A program made the translations under genes and the position numbers. This document shows, one piece after another, positions 54,057 through 64,000 of a stretch of 64,000 bases of DNA. This stretch comes from Siphonodentalium dalli. Lineage: Eukaryota; Mollusca; Scaphopoda; Gadilida; Siphonodentaliidae. Below the pieces are notes generated by a model. It ran no database searches, was not told the origin of the DNA, and was given only the letters and a program-made list of their open reading frames with translations. How positions within the stretch are numbered: the first letter of the stretch is position 1; each line of letters opens with the position of its first letter. Location: assembly GCA_032622095.1 (NCBI GenBank), contig CP136069.1, positions 71,821,319 to 71,885,318 on the forward strand, written 5' to 3'.

Positions 54057-54378
54057 CCCTTTACCCAACAGAAGGGCCCTGTGCCAATGCATATATAAGA
54101 GAATGCATTGTCTTAACACATTAAAAATTATAAAATTGTTAAAGAATGTAAGAAAAAATGGCCAATGCATTCTCTTATATATGCGAGGCGACCTATGGTC
54201 GACTCGCATATATAAGAGAAAGCATTGGCACAGTGCATAACTGTAACCATCACAATGTGGTCAATGAGCCGGTTCCAATGATATCCATATTTGTATGGTT
54301 TTATTGAGACAGACCCAAGATAATTTAGGCTGTTGCAGCTTTATTTGGCCGTTTTTGAACGGTTTGTTGGGTAAAGGG
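54057..54378. mobile_element. TTAA element (ACCCAACA termini), one hairpin half deleted
   Basis: Left TTAA at 54,053-54,056; the right flank has mutated to TTAT. Termini CCCTTTACCCAACA and TGTTGGGTAAAGGG. The first hairpin has lost one arm and the loop, leaving TGCATATATAAGAGAATGCA. The second hairpin (54,162-54,230) is intact. Confidence 0.88.
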
Positions 54379-54779
54379 TTATACCAATTATACCTTATTT
54401 TATATATTTTTTGTTATCTTGATCCATCCTTCAAACATTTTACATCCAACATCAACACGAAACGGGAGGTCATGGCATCGCCAGATAACATTTATAACAT
54501 TTATTTACAACATGCAGTGTTCACGTGTACGTCATGTGTGCTTATTTGTCATATAAAACAATTAGTTAGTTATATAGTTAGTTAGTTAGTTAGTTCTATA
54601 CTCAACAACTCCTGGAGGAGAAGAGAAAACAAATGCCAATTTCAATTTAACTAAAATACCAAAAAACATGTTTTTAACTGACTGTAAATATTGTGATTTT
54701 AACACTGCTGCAAACACCATTGGTAGTTACGAAACGTTGTGGAATTAGCGAAGAGGCCATATATACAAGCATACCGCTT

Positions 54780-55015
54780 TCTTCGGCCGAATATATAGTC
54801 AAGGTAAATTCATGCAAGGTATAAGTTCAAGGTTAGTATATCTCCTATATTTGGAAAGCTTGCATGCAGGAATCGTGCGCTGGAATACGAATACAATTAT
54901 GTCATATAAGCTGGATCCCGGAGTTGGAGCCGGATGATGACATTTGCCGATCTGTGCACGCACGCCTGGTGCAGATATATACAAGAAAACCAGTCAGAAA
55001 TGGTAACGCCTCCAA
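54780..55015. repeat. Dispersed repeat (GGAAAGCTTGCA), second copy
   Basis: Diverged relative of 53,590-53,870 with the same order of motifs. Confidence 0.5.
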
Positions 55016-55044
55016 GATCATATTATTAGCCATAAATATAAATT

Positions 55045-55262
55045 ACTAGCAGGTGACCCGACTTCGTCCGGGCTTTGATCATGAAATGACAATTTTGAAG
55101 GTCAGGGTCAGGTCGGAGTCACTATTTGACCCGTCCAAAACACTCCCCGGACAAAATTACCTGTAGGTATCAAATTTCGTCGAAATCCGTCCAGCAGTTT
55201 TCCCGGCCATAGCTAACAGACAAACAAACAGACAGAAGTCCCAAAATATATATTAGAGCATT
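55045..55262 (+). mobile_element. RTE/SINE-like element
   Basis: Starts with CAGGTGACCCGACTTCGTCC, a CCCG-CTTCG-CGGG type hairpin. It ends with CGTCCAGCAGTTTTCCCGGC, an ACAAACAAACAGACAG stretch and ATATATATTAG. This 3' organisation is typical of RTE-type non-LTR elements and SINEs that use them. A 5'-truncated copy of the same tail is at 55,560-55,675. Confidence 0.65.
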
Positions 55263-55559
55263 TGTGGGTACCCGTTTCAAGGTGAAGGTCACCTCGGGCG
55301 GAAAAACTGACCCGATGAAAATATCCCCCATTCTCATGAACCCCTAAGTACGAACACATATATAAGAATCACACAACACGCTCATGTCTGTACACTGACA
55401 CAACACGCTCATGTCTGGACACATACACGCTCTTTATCAATGACACTGCGGCTACGAACGCTCTTTAACTATCACGCGATTAACCCATGAATTCCCATTG
55501 CGGTGGTGGGGGATTGGAGAATGAGTGATCTGACGTTCTCAGAAGCGGTGCGATGACAC

Positions 55560-55675
55560 TCCATCTGGGATTTTACCCTTAGGTAGGAAGTTTGGGCTCG
55601 ATCCGTCCGGCAGTTTTCCCGGCCATAGCTAACAAACAAACAAACAAACAGAAGTCCCAAAATATATATAAGATA
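55560..55675 (+). mobile_element. Truncated RTE/SINE-like tail
   Basis: Repeats CCGTCCGGCAGTTTTCCCGG, CCATAGCTAAC, AAACAAACAAAC and AGAAGTCCCAAAATATATAT from the element 300 bp upstream. Confidence 0.65.
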
Positions 55676-56271
55676 ATATAAAATATATTAGTTACATGAA
55701 TGCACCGCCTCAGAATTCCGTTAAAACAACTAATCCTTCAAATTATTACAAAAAACTACGGTTTATTACTGCAGGTTTTTCATTCACCAAACCAGAAAGC
55801 TTCTAAATGCGGATCAAAAATTGTGTTCCCGCCATAAAGTCTTCAAGTGTGCATGGCCCAGCCATTGTTCATACCTAAACATCGAACGCAATTAACGCGG
55901 TCATAATAGTTACATACTGCAACTGTAAGACATCCAGCGAATACACACCCCACGAAAACCCGAAATGTGTTGTCCTGCGAGATATCCCATCGAAATAGCT
56001 CAATTTGACACGGCCAGATTAGCCTTTCTACAATATCCTAAAACAACAAAGCTTCTCAAATCATAGGCATAGTCAACTTTCACAGGAATCCCTCTATATC
56101 CACGCAGCAAAAAAGGAGGGGGTAAAACCCTCATCCATCACCATGGCTCATTTCAATTGCATCTGTCTCGCCTGGTGGCGCATGCGTGCTCCATTGTCAA
56201 CCGCCTACTTACACAATACACAGTAAATTATGCCAATAATTTTTGAATTTGCATCTAAAGTGTCGACATAT

Positions 56272-56610
56272 ATCGATAGCCGAATGGACGCCAGAATTTG
56301 AGTCTTTTTGCCCGAATTTTTTACATGATATACTTATGATTGTAACAGAGATTTTGTACAACATACCTTGTATATACATATAAATATAACAAACTAGATT
56401 CAAATTAACCTTAAGTATGTATAATTCGGGAGGAAATGTGAAAAATACTGTAATTTGTCACCACCCCCAAATAATATCCAATTTGCACGAAAATTACCCG
56501 AAATTGACCGAAAATATCTTCAATTTGCTCGAAAATTTCCCGAATGTTTAGCTTTCAAAACGTTGGGGGGGGCTGCAGCCCTCACAGCCACGCCCCTGGT
56601 CCATACGGCT
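56272..56610. repeat. Dispersed repeat (AAATTGCCCGAAA), second copy
   Basis: Relative of 50,040-50,345 in the same orientation, ending GGGGCTGCAGCCCTCACAGC. The sequence continues into unrelated DNA. Confidence 0.7.
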
Positions 56611-57915
56611 ATGGAATTCGACCTTAAAGATGCCATGTTAAGGTCTATATCCGGAGATAACGAGGAATACACTGATTCCCTGTTGATTTATTGGAATGGC
56701 ACACAGACGAACAGTCACCCGAGGCTATCGATCGAGGACGGGTTGAATACTGAATACAATGGGCGGTAAATAGCCCTGTAGGAAGCTATATAATACACCT
56801 TAAAGGTGGCTGAGTCTATATATAGACAAACGTGCGGTCGCAGATGGGAGATATATGTGGTGTAACTTACTACCATTATACTATACTATTAGTATATTCT
56901 TGAGGATTTTTGTTGTTGTAAATTCTAAGGCCAAAATAAAAAAAGACCTGTGTTTCTGTCGACCCACCCGCCCCTCTTCCAACGCCCCCGACCATTTAAA
57001 TTTTATTGATTTTGCAAAGTTAGTATGCATCCAATTTTATTTTTTGTGTAAACCGATTCATTTCTATATTGCGTGTGCTGTTAAACCGGAAATTATACCA
57101 CATTTCGATTAGGTCACAGCCGAATCAAACTTATTTTTTCATGTTTTATTCAATAAAACAATAAATTACACTATATTCTAATATTATGTACTTAGTTTTA
57201 TTATTTTATAGTACATTAAAAACAAGGAGAAGCAGTCTGGGGTGTATTCATAATTATTTTGAGAAAAGTAGAAAATAAATGAAAAAATAAAATAAAATGA
57301 AAAGAGACCCGCCCACCCCTATTTTGTTTTTGCATGTCACCAGAAACACAGGAATATTTTGTTTTGGCCTAAGCAACAACTAAGGCAAAATTTTCTAAAG
57401 TATAACCTACAACCAATGCCATCCATGCCTTTAATGAATGTATGCGCTAGGAGAGCCACACGCACATATAATGCAATATAAGGTTTAGTCGGTCGGCACG
57501 AAACCAGAGACGGACGTAATTAAAGCTTGCGAATTTGGAACCGGATCGATATGATTGGCATGCCGTGAAGTGGATATTATATTTGAGTTTCATCACGCGA
57601 TGCGGCTGTGTCATGTAATTACTGGATTGACTAATACACGAATGGAAAATTAGTGCTGATGCTGTGTTATGTAATTCACTGCAGTGAAGCAAGCTGGGCA
57701 AGCATTACTATTATATCGCCATGATGTTTTCGCCAGTAATGAACTTGAAGCGACTTGAGGGTCATTCAAGCTGGTATCGACAGTGAGCTGTGCGTATCGC
57801 ATCCCCCCCCCCCCCACACGAATTGAGAACCTGGCCTTTAATTATTTACTCGTCGTTTGAGCCACGAAGAACCAACTACTGGTTCTTCAGCTTGGTTCAT
57901 CTGTCTCTTGTTTAA
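56611..57915. other. No supported gene
   Basis: AT-rich sequence with AATAAAA-rich stretches near 57,150-57,300 and a C run at 57,803-57,816. Short frames at 56,855 and 57,447 have no recognisable domains. Confidence 0.4.
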
Positions 57916-57919
57916 CAGT

Positions 57920-58625
57920 GTATGAGTTTCAGATTCCCTCCTCTTTCTCTTATCATCCATACATTTTTTGCACCACCCTCATTTTGTGAATTTGTTTTTA
58001 AATACCAATTGGTTTTGAGTCGTGTTTATTTCATCTCAACTTAAGTTGACCTGTCTGAGAGCTATCGAGCCGTCAAGCCAACATTTTTACGAGTTGCTTG
58101 CTTCCCGCATTAATTCGGGAATTAATTAATTAATTAAATTATTCATAAGTTAGCACGCTGGGGTTTGTTCATACACTGGCGATTTTTAAAGAACTGATGA
58201 TTATTGTTCTAAACGACTGTTGAGCTGACTTCGTATAGTGTGTGAGCAAAGTCTTATTAATTCCCCTTAGTAAATGCAGCCAAAACATACTCCAAAACTT
58301 GTTATGGAGAAAATTGACCGTTGCATATTCATTCATATCCATTTCTATGCACACATCTAAAACATATATGTTTATTCGCTGGAATCCATATCTATATCTA
58401 AATCCAATTTAAATATTAATCTAATCTGAAAATTATAGTGAAATATTTAAATTCTTTATCTAGCCATTATTGATTGTATTATGTTAGTCAAGGCCGGGGT
58501 GCCGGGTAGACGGCCATCATAGGCCACGGCACTCCACACAATACGTATACGAATTCACTTATATTATAATGTATTAATGTATAATGTATTGTGAAATAAA
58601 ATATTATCCATTAAAAAAAAAAATA
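57920..58625 (+). mobile_element. Possible retroelement 3' end with poly(A)
   Basis: Contains GGCCGGGGTGCCGGGTAGAC followed about 95 bp later by GTGAAATAAAATATTATCC and an A run with a TA microsatellite. This matches the layout of the other 3' tails in the window. The 5' boundary is uncertain. Confidence 0.4.
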
Positions 58626-59059
58626 TATATATATATCGATGATATTATTAGATTACTAAAATAGCAGACAGAATTTTAATCGATGCTGTCACATTGGTGA
58701 ATATCGATTGGTAAGATAGAAAACTATGGTAGAGATTGGGGTTCAATAGGTTGATTTTCTAACCATGCAGGGCCGCCATCGCTGGTTGTGCGGCTTACAT
58801 GTATGTTGACTTATGCACCATGTATCTTATCAACTGAGACACCGTTGGCTGTTGGAGACCGGAGAATCATTCCAGCAAGCATATCATCATGGACGTGTTG
58901 ACAGTGGTTTTAAAACAAAAAACAAAAACAAAATTCAACAGTTAAAAAATTCAGACCTGTACATGTTAGCTAAGTATAAGTTGATCACATCTTCAAAATT
59001 CAAAACACTTTGGATTCATGAAGACATTCTTCCATGCGTGTTATATGTCTGTGTCATAT

Positions 59060-59415
59060 CGGGGACGTAGCTAGTGGGTCCCCGTTGGGGGTGTCGACCT
59101 TGAAATGTCCAACTGCACCCCCCCCCCCCCGCCTTGAAGCAGACGAAATTTAACTCACAGGTAAGCAGAATTCCATTTGCACCCCTATAAACATTCAAAC
59201 TGGTACACAAAGCATTACCATAAGGTTGGAAAATTTCCAACTGATAGGCTAGCAAACAGTTTGACCAAAAGTAGAAAATATGCCAGTGTTGGCTATAAAC
59301 AACAAATTCCCCACTTATTACTGTTTGGAATGTTGTGTAAAAATTTCCAACTAATGTTGTGTCGGGCATGACATTTCCAAATGTTGAAAGATTTTTTACA
59401 AGGTTTGGGGGGGGG
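59060..59415. repeat. Dispersed repeat rich in TTCCAACTGTT
   Basis: Best-preserved copy of this family, bounded by a C run at about 59,117-59,130 and a G run at about 59,407-59,419, with GGAAATTTCC-type motifs between them. Confidence 0.65.
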
Positions 59416-60088
59416 GGGTATAAACCAATCTATTTTAAAATCCTGATAGCATACATATATATGTATAGGTAAATAACTTCAATTCAAACAAAAACAAATA
59501 TAATAGTGCATGTATATATACATAAACGGAATGATTGGAAAGGGGATAAAACAACAAGCACATGCAGGGGCGTATCTTAATATTGTTTCCCCCTGTCGCC
59601 ATACATATCCCTACGTAGAGGCGTCAATAACCATCGTTATTATAGGCCATATTATACGTCTCCTCAATTTACGTTCATGATCACGATATTGTTATTAGGA
59701 ATGGAATGCGGCTCCGGTCTCGGCGCGTGGTAACACCATAATATTCCCACCGGGTCTAAATTGAGTCAAAGCCAATTCAATCCAATTTGCGTGATTGTGG
59801 TCGTATATGGTATACAAATGTCGAATAGCCATCACAATGGCCGTATGCTAATTGTTTATATGTGATCCATAGCAATAAAACAATTATAGACAGGGACATA
59901 CGTGGCTAGAGGTTTCCGTCCAAATACACCCTTTGAGGAAGACCGAAGTTTCCAAGTGCGAGACAATTCAGAAATGCCATTTTCACCCCCTCCCCAACAA
60001 TGTATCGTGCGTTGGTTATTCGGTTATTTTATCAGCACAAATGTCTAAACGCATATATACAACACTCATGGCAAACATCATGCAAATT

Positions 60089-60561
60089 AGATCATGCCAC
60101 GAAATTCTACTCTGGCTACTCTGGCTACTCTGGTTTTGACAGAGAACCTTATAAAATTGAAAAGAAAACGCGGAGAATATATTTCTTAGTTATTATCTGT
60201 TCCTTGTATATGATGTACTTCATTTTTGGTGAAAGTCCTAACTCGAAATTTCACGATTTAAGAGACTTTGCAATTTTGCTTTGCGTCGCTTACAATTATG
60301 GGATTTCTATAATTGGTAAATAATTCAATGTTTATTGCGATATCGGCTCAGAAAAGTCACAGAAAAGCATGCAATTTCGAGTTGGGATATTCACCTTCAG
60401 TGAAGTACATTATTAAGGAACAGATAATAACTAAGAAATATATTCCACGCGTTATTTTTTCGACTTTATGAGGTTCCCTGTCAAAACTTCAAAAAGTAGC
60501 AAGGTGGATATGATCTCTACGGTCGTTAGCCACAGTAGAGTTTCATGGCATGATCTACATG
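60089..60561. mobile_element. Fold-back element with long arms
   Basis: The left arm starts TAGATCATGCCACGAAATTC and runs to about 60,260. The right arm is its diverged complement, ending CATGGCATGATCTA at about 60,561. Arms are about 170 bp with matching TTATCTGTTCCTTG and TAGTTATTATC segments. The interior has AAAGCATGCAATTTCGAG, also seen near 41,170. Confidence 0.75.
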
Positions 60562-60673
60562 CAAATAAAACACAAGAGTTCGAAGATGTCAGGTCACATA
60601 GTTACATGTAACAATTCCGGTCATCTGATGCATGGACTGCCCAGCAGTGACTCCTGATGAGTTACTGTTTGAC

Positions 60674-60773
60674 NNNNNNNNNNNNNNNNNNNNNNNNNNN
60701 NNNNNNNNNNNNNNNNNNNNNNNNNNNNNNNNNNNNNNNNNNNNNNNNNNNNNNNNNNNNNNNNNNNNNNNNN
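60674..60773. other. Assembly gap of 100 N
   Basis: Exactly 100 undetermined bases, a conventional gap of unknown size. It lies 77 bp downstream of the HECT-like stop codon, so the 3' UTR and poly(A) signal may be missing. Confidence 1.
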
Positions 60774-60850
60774 AAACGATGTCAACTTTGGAAAAGGCAT
60801 CTTGTGGAGAAGTCCAACTTTTTAATAGAGATCTTGTGAATACAAATCTT

Positions 60851-62524
60851 TCACATGATGTCCATTCGAAAGTTGAGGTCGCTCGACAACACCGCGTCGA
60901 ATTCCGCTCGGAAGTCCCTGTATGATGAATATGTACAAGGCAGCTCCAGTAAAGGACCACAACAGTGTGCCACTGGGCGTCTCCCAGCACCAGTGGTACG
61001 CACAAACTGAACCTCAATCTGCGCAACGCAAATAATTTCGGAGCCTGTGAGGAAATGAAGTAATCTGGATAGTCTCTCCTGACACTGCGCACGGACGTAC
61101 TGCTGCAGGTAACCGTAACAGTTACGCTGTTGCTCTGTTGTGGTGTCAGCTTTAAAGAGACTCGTCACTTTCTTGGCTGTAGGTTTCGTGCTATCATATA
61201 AGGCAGAAATGTTTACCATGGTATCAAGCTTTCCTATGAGATATAGCTTTGCCCTTGCAAGGCACTTGATGATGTACTCAGGCTTTTGGATAAATAACGC
61301 ATGTGCCGTCTGTAACAGGGTTGATTCCAGTCCATCTTTGTCTGGAATAGACTCGCACCCAATGGCCGTCAGAATGTCAATGAGCAGATCATCATCATCC
61401 TCCTCAAGTTTACCAGCGATGGCATCTTTCACGGTGCGGGCATCATTTACGCTTAAATATCCCATTAGAGAATCCATGAGTAAGTCTGGAGTAACTGCGT
61501 GCTCTCCGATTAGAAATGCCGCAGTGAAGGCGGGTGCCAGCTTGACTGGGTATATTCCGTGATCCAAGTAGCCTTTAGCGAGAATTCTACCAACCGATTT
61601 CCACTCCGGAGCCTGCCATGAGGTTTTTAGTGTTGGGACGACAAAGCTCTCGCCGTCCGCTCTTGCTGATAGACATTCCTTCCAGAAGGTGGTGTATGCT
61701 TCACGCGACACACCCTTCAGATCTTCTCCATTTTCATGGATGAAACTAAATTCCAAATTCAGATACATAATTTCTGGAGACGCAAATGCGTTTACCATGT
61801 CCTTCACTATGGTTGTTCTATTTACTTCAATTTTCTCAGAACTGGTCGTGAGGCTAGGTAGAATGATGTCTGGAGAAGCTGCAACGTCGTCAACCGATAC
61901 ATCCAGTCCGGTGGGCTGGGATGGAAACTCATCTGGATCCTGTACTGAGCCCTGTGGATTCGGGATATCATCTGCGCCCGAATCGGATGATTCGTCTTGT
62001 GTTTTCTCATCATCCCCTGAATTGTAGTTTTCACATATAGGTTCGTCGGGAATCTGATCGTTATCGCTCAAGTCTGTGGTGAGCAAATAAAATTTGAGCA
62101 CATTAATACTGGAGATATCTAGTATATCCCCAACGGTGATGTCAACTGGCAAGCTATTACGCTGAAAATCTAGCATGTCGAATTCAAAATTATCGACATC
62201 GCCACGTTGTGATGTACCGTTTGGGAAAAACTTTTGCTTGGACAGCTCTATTAAATCTTTTTTTTTAAAGTTTTTATCAACTTCCACGTTCCTGATCCCT
62301 CCGCCTGTAATCAAGCGAACTTGTTTTTCCTTGTGAAACCACCCGATTTTTATCTTTTTACTTGTTTTGGATGAATTTTTATTCCCTTTCATTTTTCTGC
62401 TCAATTGTCCTGGGTTTTCATTGTCATTATCGTCACTTTCAGACCCGAAGCCCGCCATTTTCATTTTTTTTCGTAAAGAAACAAATAATTTCTTCTTTTT
62501 AGCGTCCTTATCTTCGTCTCCCAT
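60851..62524 (-). CDS. HECT-like domain protein, complete single-exon CDS
   Basis: 557 codons from ATG at 62,524 to a TGA at 60,851. Residues 1-57 are lysine-rich. Residues 58-152 form a domain seen at the N-terminus of many invertebrate HECT-like proteins (KIGWFHKEKQVRL...FFPNG...FYLLTT). Residues 153-228 are an acidic linker. Residues 232-557 resemble the HECT-like C-terminal module, including LKGVSREAYTTFWK (269-282), LLHFLTGSE (488-496) and AHCCGPLLELP (519-529). In HECT E3 ligases the cysteine of the H-x-C motif takes ubiquitin from an E2. Here Cys522 fits that place, with Cys521 adjacent. The chain ends RMDIM, close to the family's usual end, so it looks complete. The lobe is short for a canonical HECT, so ligase activity is inferred. 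Similar genes are often lineage-expanded. Confidence 0.85.
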   Translation of the reverse strand: MGDEDKDAKKKKLFVSLRKKMKMAGFGSESDDNDNENPGQLSRKMKGNKNSSKTSKKIKIGWFHKEKQVRLITGGGIRNVEVDKNFKKKDLIELSKQKFFPNGTSQRGDVDNFEFDMLDFQRNSLPVDITVGDILDISSINVLKFYLLTTDLSDNDQIPDEPICENYNSGDDEKTQDESSDSGADDIPNPQGSVQDPDEFPSQPTGLDVSVDDVAASPDIILPSLTTSSEKIEVNRTTIVKDMVNAFASPEIMYLNLEFSFIHENGEDLKGVSREAYTTFWKECLSARADGESFVVPTLKTSWQAPEWKSVGRILAKGYLDHGIYPVKLAPAFTAAFLIGEHAVTPDLLMDSLMGYLSVNDARTVKDAIAGKLEEDDDDLLIDILTAIGCESIPDKDGLESTLLQTAHALFIQKPEYIIKCLARAKLYLIGKLDTMVNISALYDSTKPTAKKVTSLFKADTTTEQQRNCYGYLQQYVRAQCQERLSRLLHFLTGSEIICVAQIEVQFVRTTGAGRRPVAHCCGPLLELPCTYSSYRDFRAEFDAVLSSDLNFRMDIM

Positions 62525-62545
62525 GGTACAGATACTGCAAAGAGA
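62525..62545 (-). other. 5' UTR start and splice acceptor of the HECT-like gene
   Basis: Immediately upstream of the ATG on the minus strand the sequence reads CTCTTTGCAG then TATCTGTACC. This is a good acceptor 10 bp before the start codon. It indicates at least one upstream non-coding exon, which I could not locate. Confidence 0.6.
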
Positions 62546-63404
62546 TTATAAGACATTTGAAGGAAGTTAAAAGTCATTTGAGTTAAAGCAATACTTCTGT
62601 AAAAAGTATTGTTATACATATTATAAAGGCATTCTGGAAACAACGGCGAAAGAATTTAGAAATCGTTGACTATTGCCCACGTTATTAACAATTTATGCGG
62701 GAGTGTACTGCAATATATACATTATGGTGTCATAATGGCATCCCAGACTGCCGTCCACTGATAAAATATTTAAGAAACATTGTGACCGAAGTATCCCTTT
62801 ATATCCATTGTTCCTGAAGGCTAAGGTGTACGTCCAAAATGACATAACCAAGAAAAACATTTGAACACAAATACTTTTTTTTTCAAATTTAAGAGACTTC
62901 ACAAATAAACAAAAAAAATTCCGAGCGCCATCTACGATGCTTTTTCGAGAAATCGAAAATGCCATCCAAGATGTTCGCATTTTCCAACAAACGCTATCTC
63001 GTCACTTAAGGGTGATTCTCCCGTAAACGAGCAAACCCATGTCCTGCGTTATTAGTTCATCCTATGAAAAACAATGGCCACCATACATAAAAGTGATGGT
63101 AATGACCTTGTAGCTCACGATACAGGCATTTATTAGAGACATTTCGGGTTTAGTATGGACGTGTGACAACATATATGCCATGTGTATATTACAGGCTACG
63201 TACCCCGAAACAGCATGTCCCAAATCAAAGGCATTCAACTTCCCTGATTGTTCCCATTCGCCACAGAACGATTTATCTTTAAACCAATTAATATTCTTGT
63301 GCGGAATTTTGCACTGAACGCCATGCAATTCGTATAATTTTTATGAAATTAAATATTTAGTTAGTGGAAAGCATGTGAAGTCTTCCAAAAGCATGTCCCG
63401 TTAT
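62546..63404. other. Right flank, no supported gene
   Basis: Probably the 5' intron or upstream region of the HECT-like gene. A few frames are open here but none has recognisable domains. Confidence 0.4.
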
Positions 63405-63408
63405 ATAG

Positions 63409-63810
63409 AATCATTACCCAAACGCACGATAAAGACGGCTGATATTTTCACCAGAAACATAGCTTGTTCATATCTATGGTTGCATCGTGGAGTAAATATC
63501 CTTTAATGTCTAGAAAAAATAAACCCAGGTTATGTTTCCTTGAATAATTTTTCAAAATCAACCTTTGAAACTAGAAATCGCTAGCGTATATTTATTCAGC
63601 GTCATTACACAAACGCAGACCATTTAAATGTTACGTGCTGTAGGCGAACGATTAAAAGTTTATTTCGAAAGCTCGCAGCGGTTGTTTGTTCATAAACTAG
63701 TTCCTTTTCGTAGGTGATGGATATTCAAAATATAAGAGCGCGCTGAAACGAAAATCGTCATTACCCAAACGCGTCATTACCCAAACACTCCTTCTGTTTG
63801 GGTAATGACG
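63409..63810. mobile_element. Candidate element with TCATTACCCAAAC ends
   Basis: TCATTACCCAAACGCACG at the left and GTTTGGGTAATGA at the right are inverted. Additional direct copies of CGTCATTACCCAAACGC lie at 63,757-63,787 and a variant near 63,600. No coding capacity. Confidence 0.5.
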
Positions 63811-64000
63811 CAATTTTAATTTTGAAATATCCAGAGACGCAAACACGATCTAACAAATAAAACATGTTAAGGGATGATCTGGATGTAAATAAAAAGAACA
63901 AATATGACATATGGATTAGTTTTAGTGCGTTTATATAAAATCGGGGGGGGGGGATGAGTGAATGAGTGGTGTGGTGGGGGGGGGGGGGTGATCAACGGAA
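63811..64000. other. End of window, G-rich runs
   Basis: Contains G runs at about 63,943-63,952 and 63,977-63,988. Nothing else is supported. Confidence 0.5.

Noticed and set aside
60589-61092. Second minus-strand frame of 167 codons overlapping the HECT-like 3' end and the N gap
   Set aside because: Part of it is undetermined sequence. The overlapping 557-codon frame has clear family similarity to its last residue, so this one is a shadow.

Overview
This window is nuclear DNA from an animal. It is AT-rich and gene-poor, has introns with canonical GT..AG ends, and is crowded with short inverted-repeat transposons, non-LTR-like 3' tails and minisatellites. The mix of dispersed repeats resembles that of marine invertebrates, possibly a mollusc; this is inference and I cannot name a species. 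Only two protein-coding genes can be supported, both on the minus strand.

Gene 1 (23,505-48,081, minus) is the middle of a platelet-activating-factor acetylhydrolase (PLA2G7/PAFAH2 family). Six exons join with consistent phases into about 281 residues, including the GHSFGG nucleophile elbow and the LDGWM aspartate. The N-terminal exon(s) and the exon that should carry the catalytic histidine were not found. Gene 2 (60,851-62,524, minus) is a complete 557-residue HECT-like protein encoded without introns, with a 3' splice acceptor just 5' of its ATG.

Layout: 1-1,542 is left flank with nothing certain. 1,543-9,418 and 10,848-18,730 are two near-identical direct copies of a 7.9-kb non-coding segment separated by a 1.4-kb unrelated spacer. 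18,731-23,500 is repeat-rich. 23,505-48,081 holds the acetylhydrolase exons and introns, which are full of transposons and minisatellites. 48,082-60,670 holds satellites and dispersed repeats. A 100-N gap lies at 60,674-60,773, followed by the HECT-like gene and a repeat-bearing right flank.

The most unusual feature is acetylhydrolase exon 3 of this set (29,045-29,228). On its donor side, the last part of the exon plus the 5' splice site is repeated 13 times in 32-bp units. On its acceptor side, the first part of the exon plus the 3' splice site is repeated in four further, progressively decayed copies. One exon is thus bracketed by arrays of its own two splice-site ends. A second theme is several families of short elements with TTAA target sites. 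Three of these families have different termini but carry the same long hairpin cassette, whose inner stem shows compensatory changes between subfamilies.
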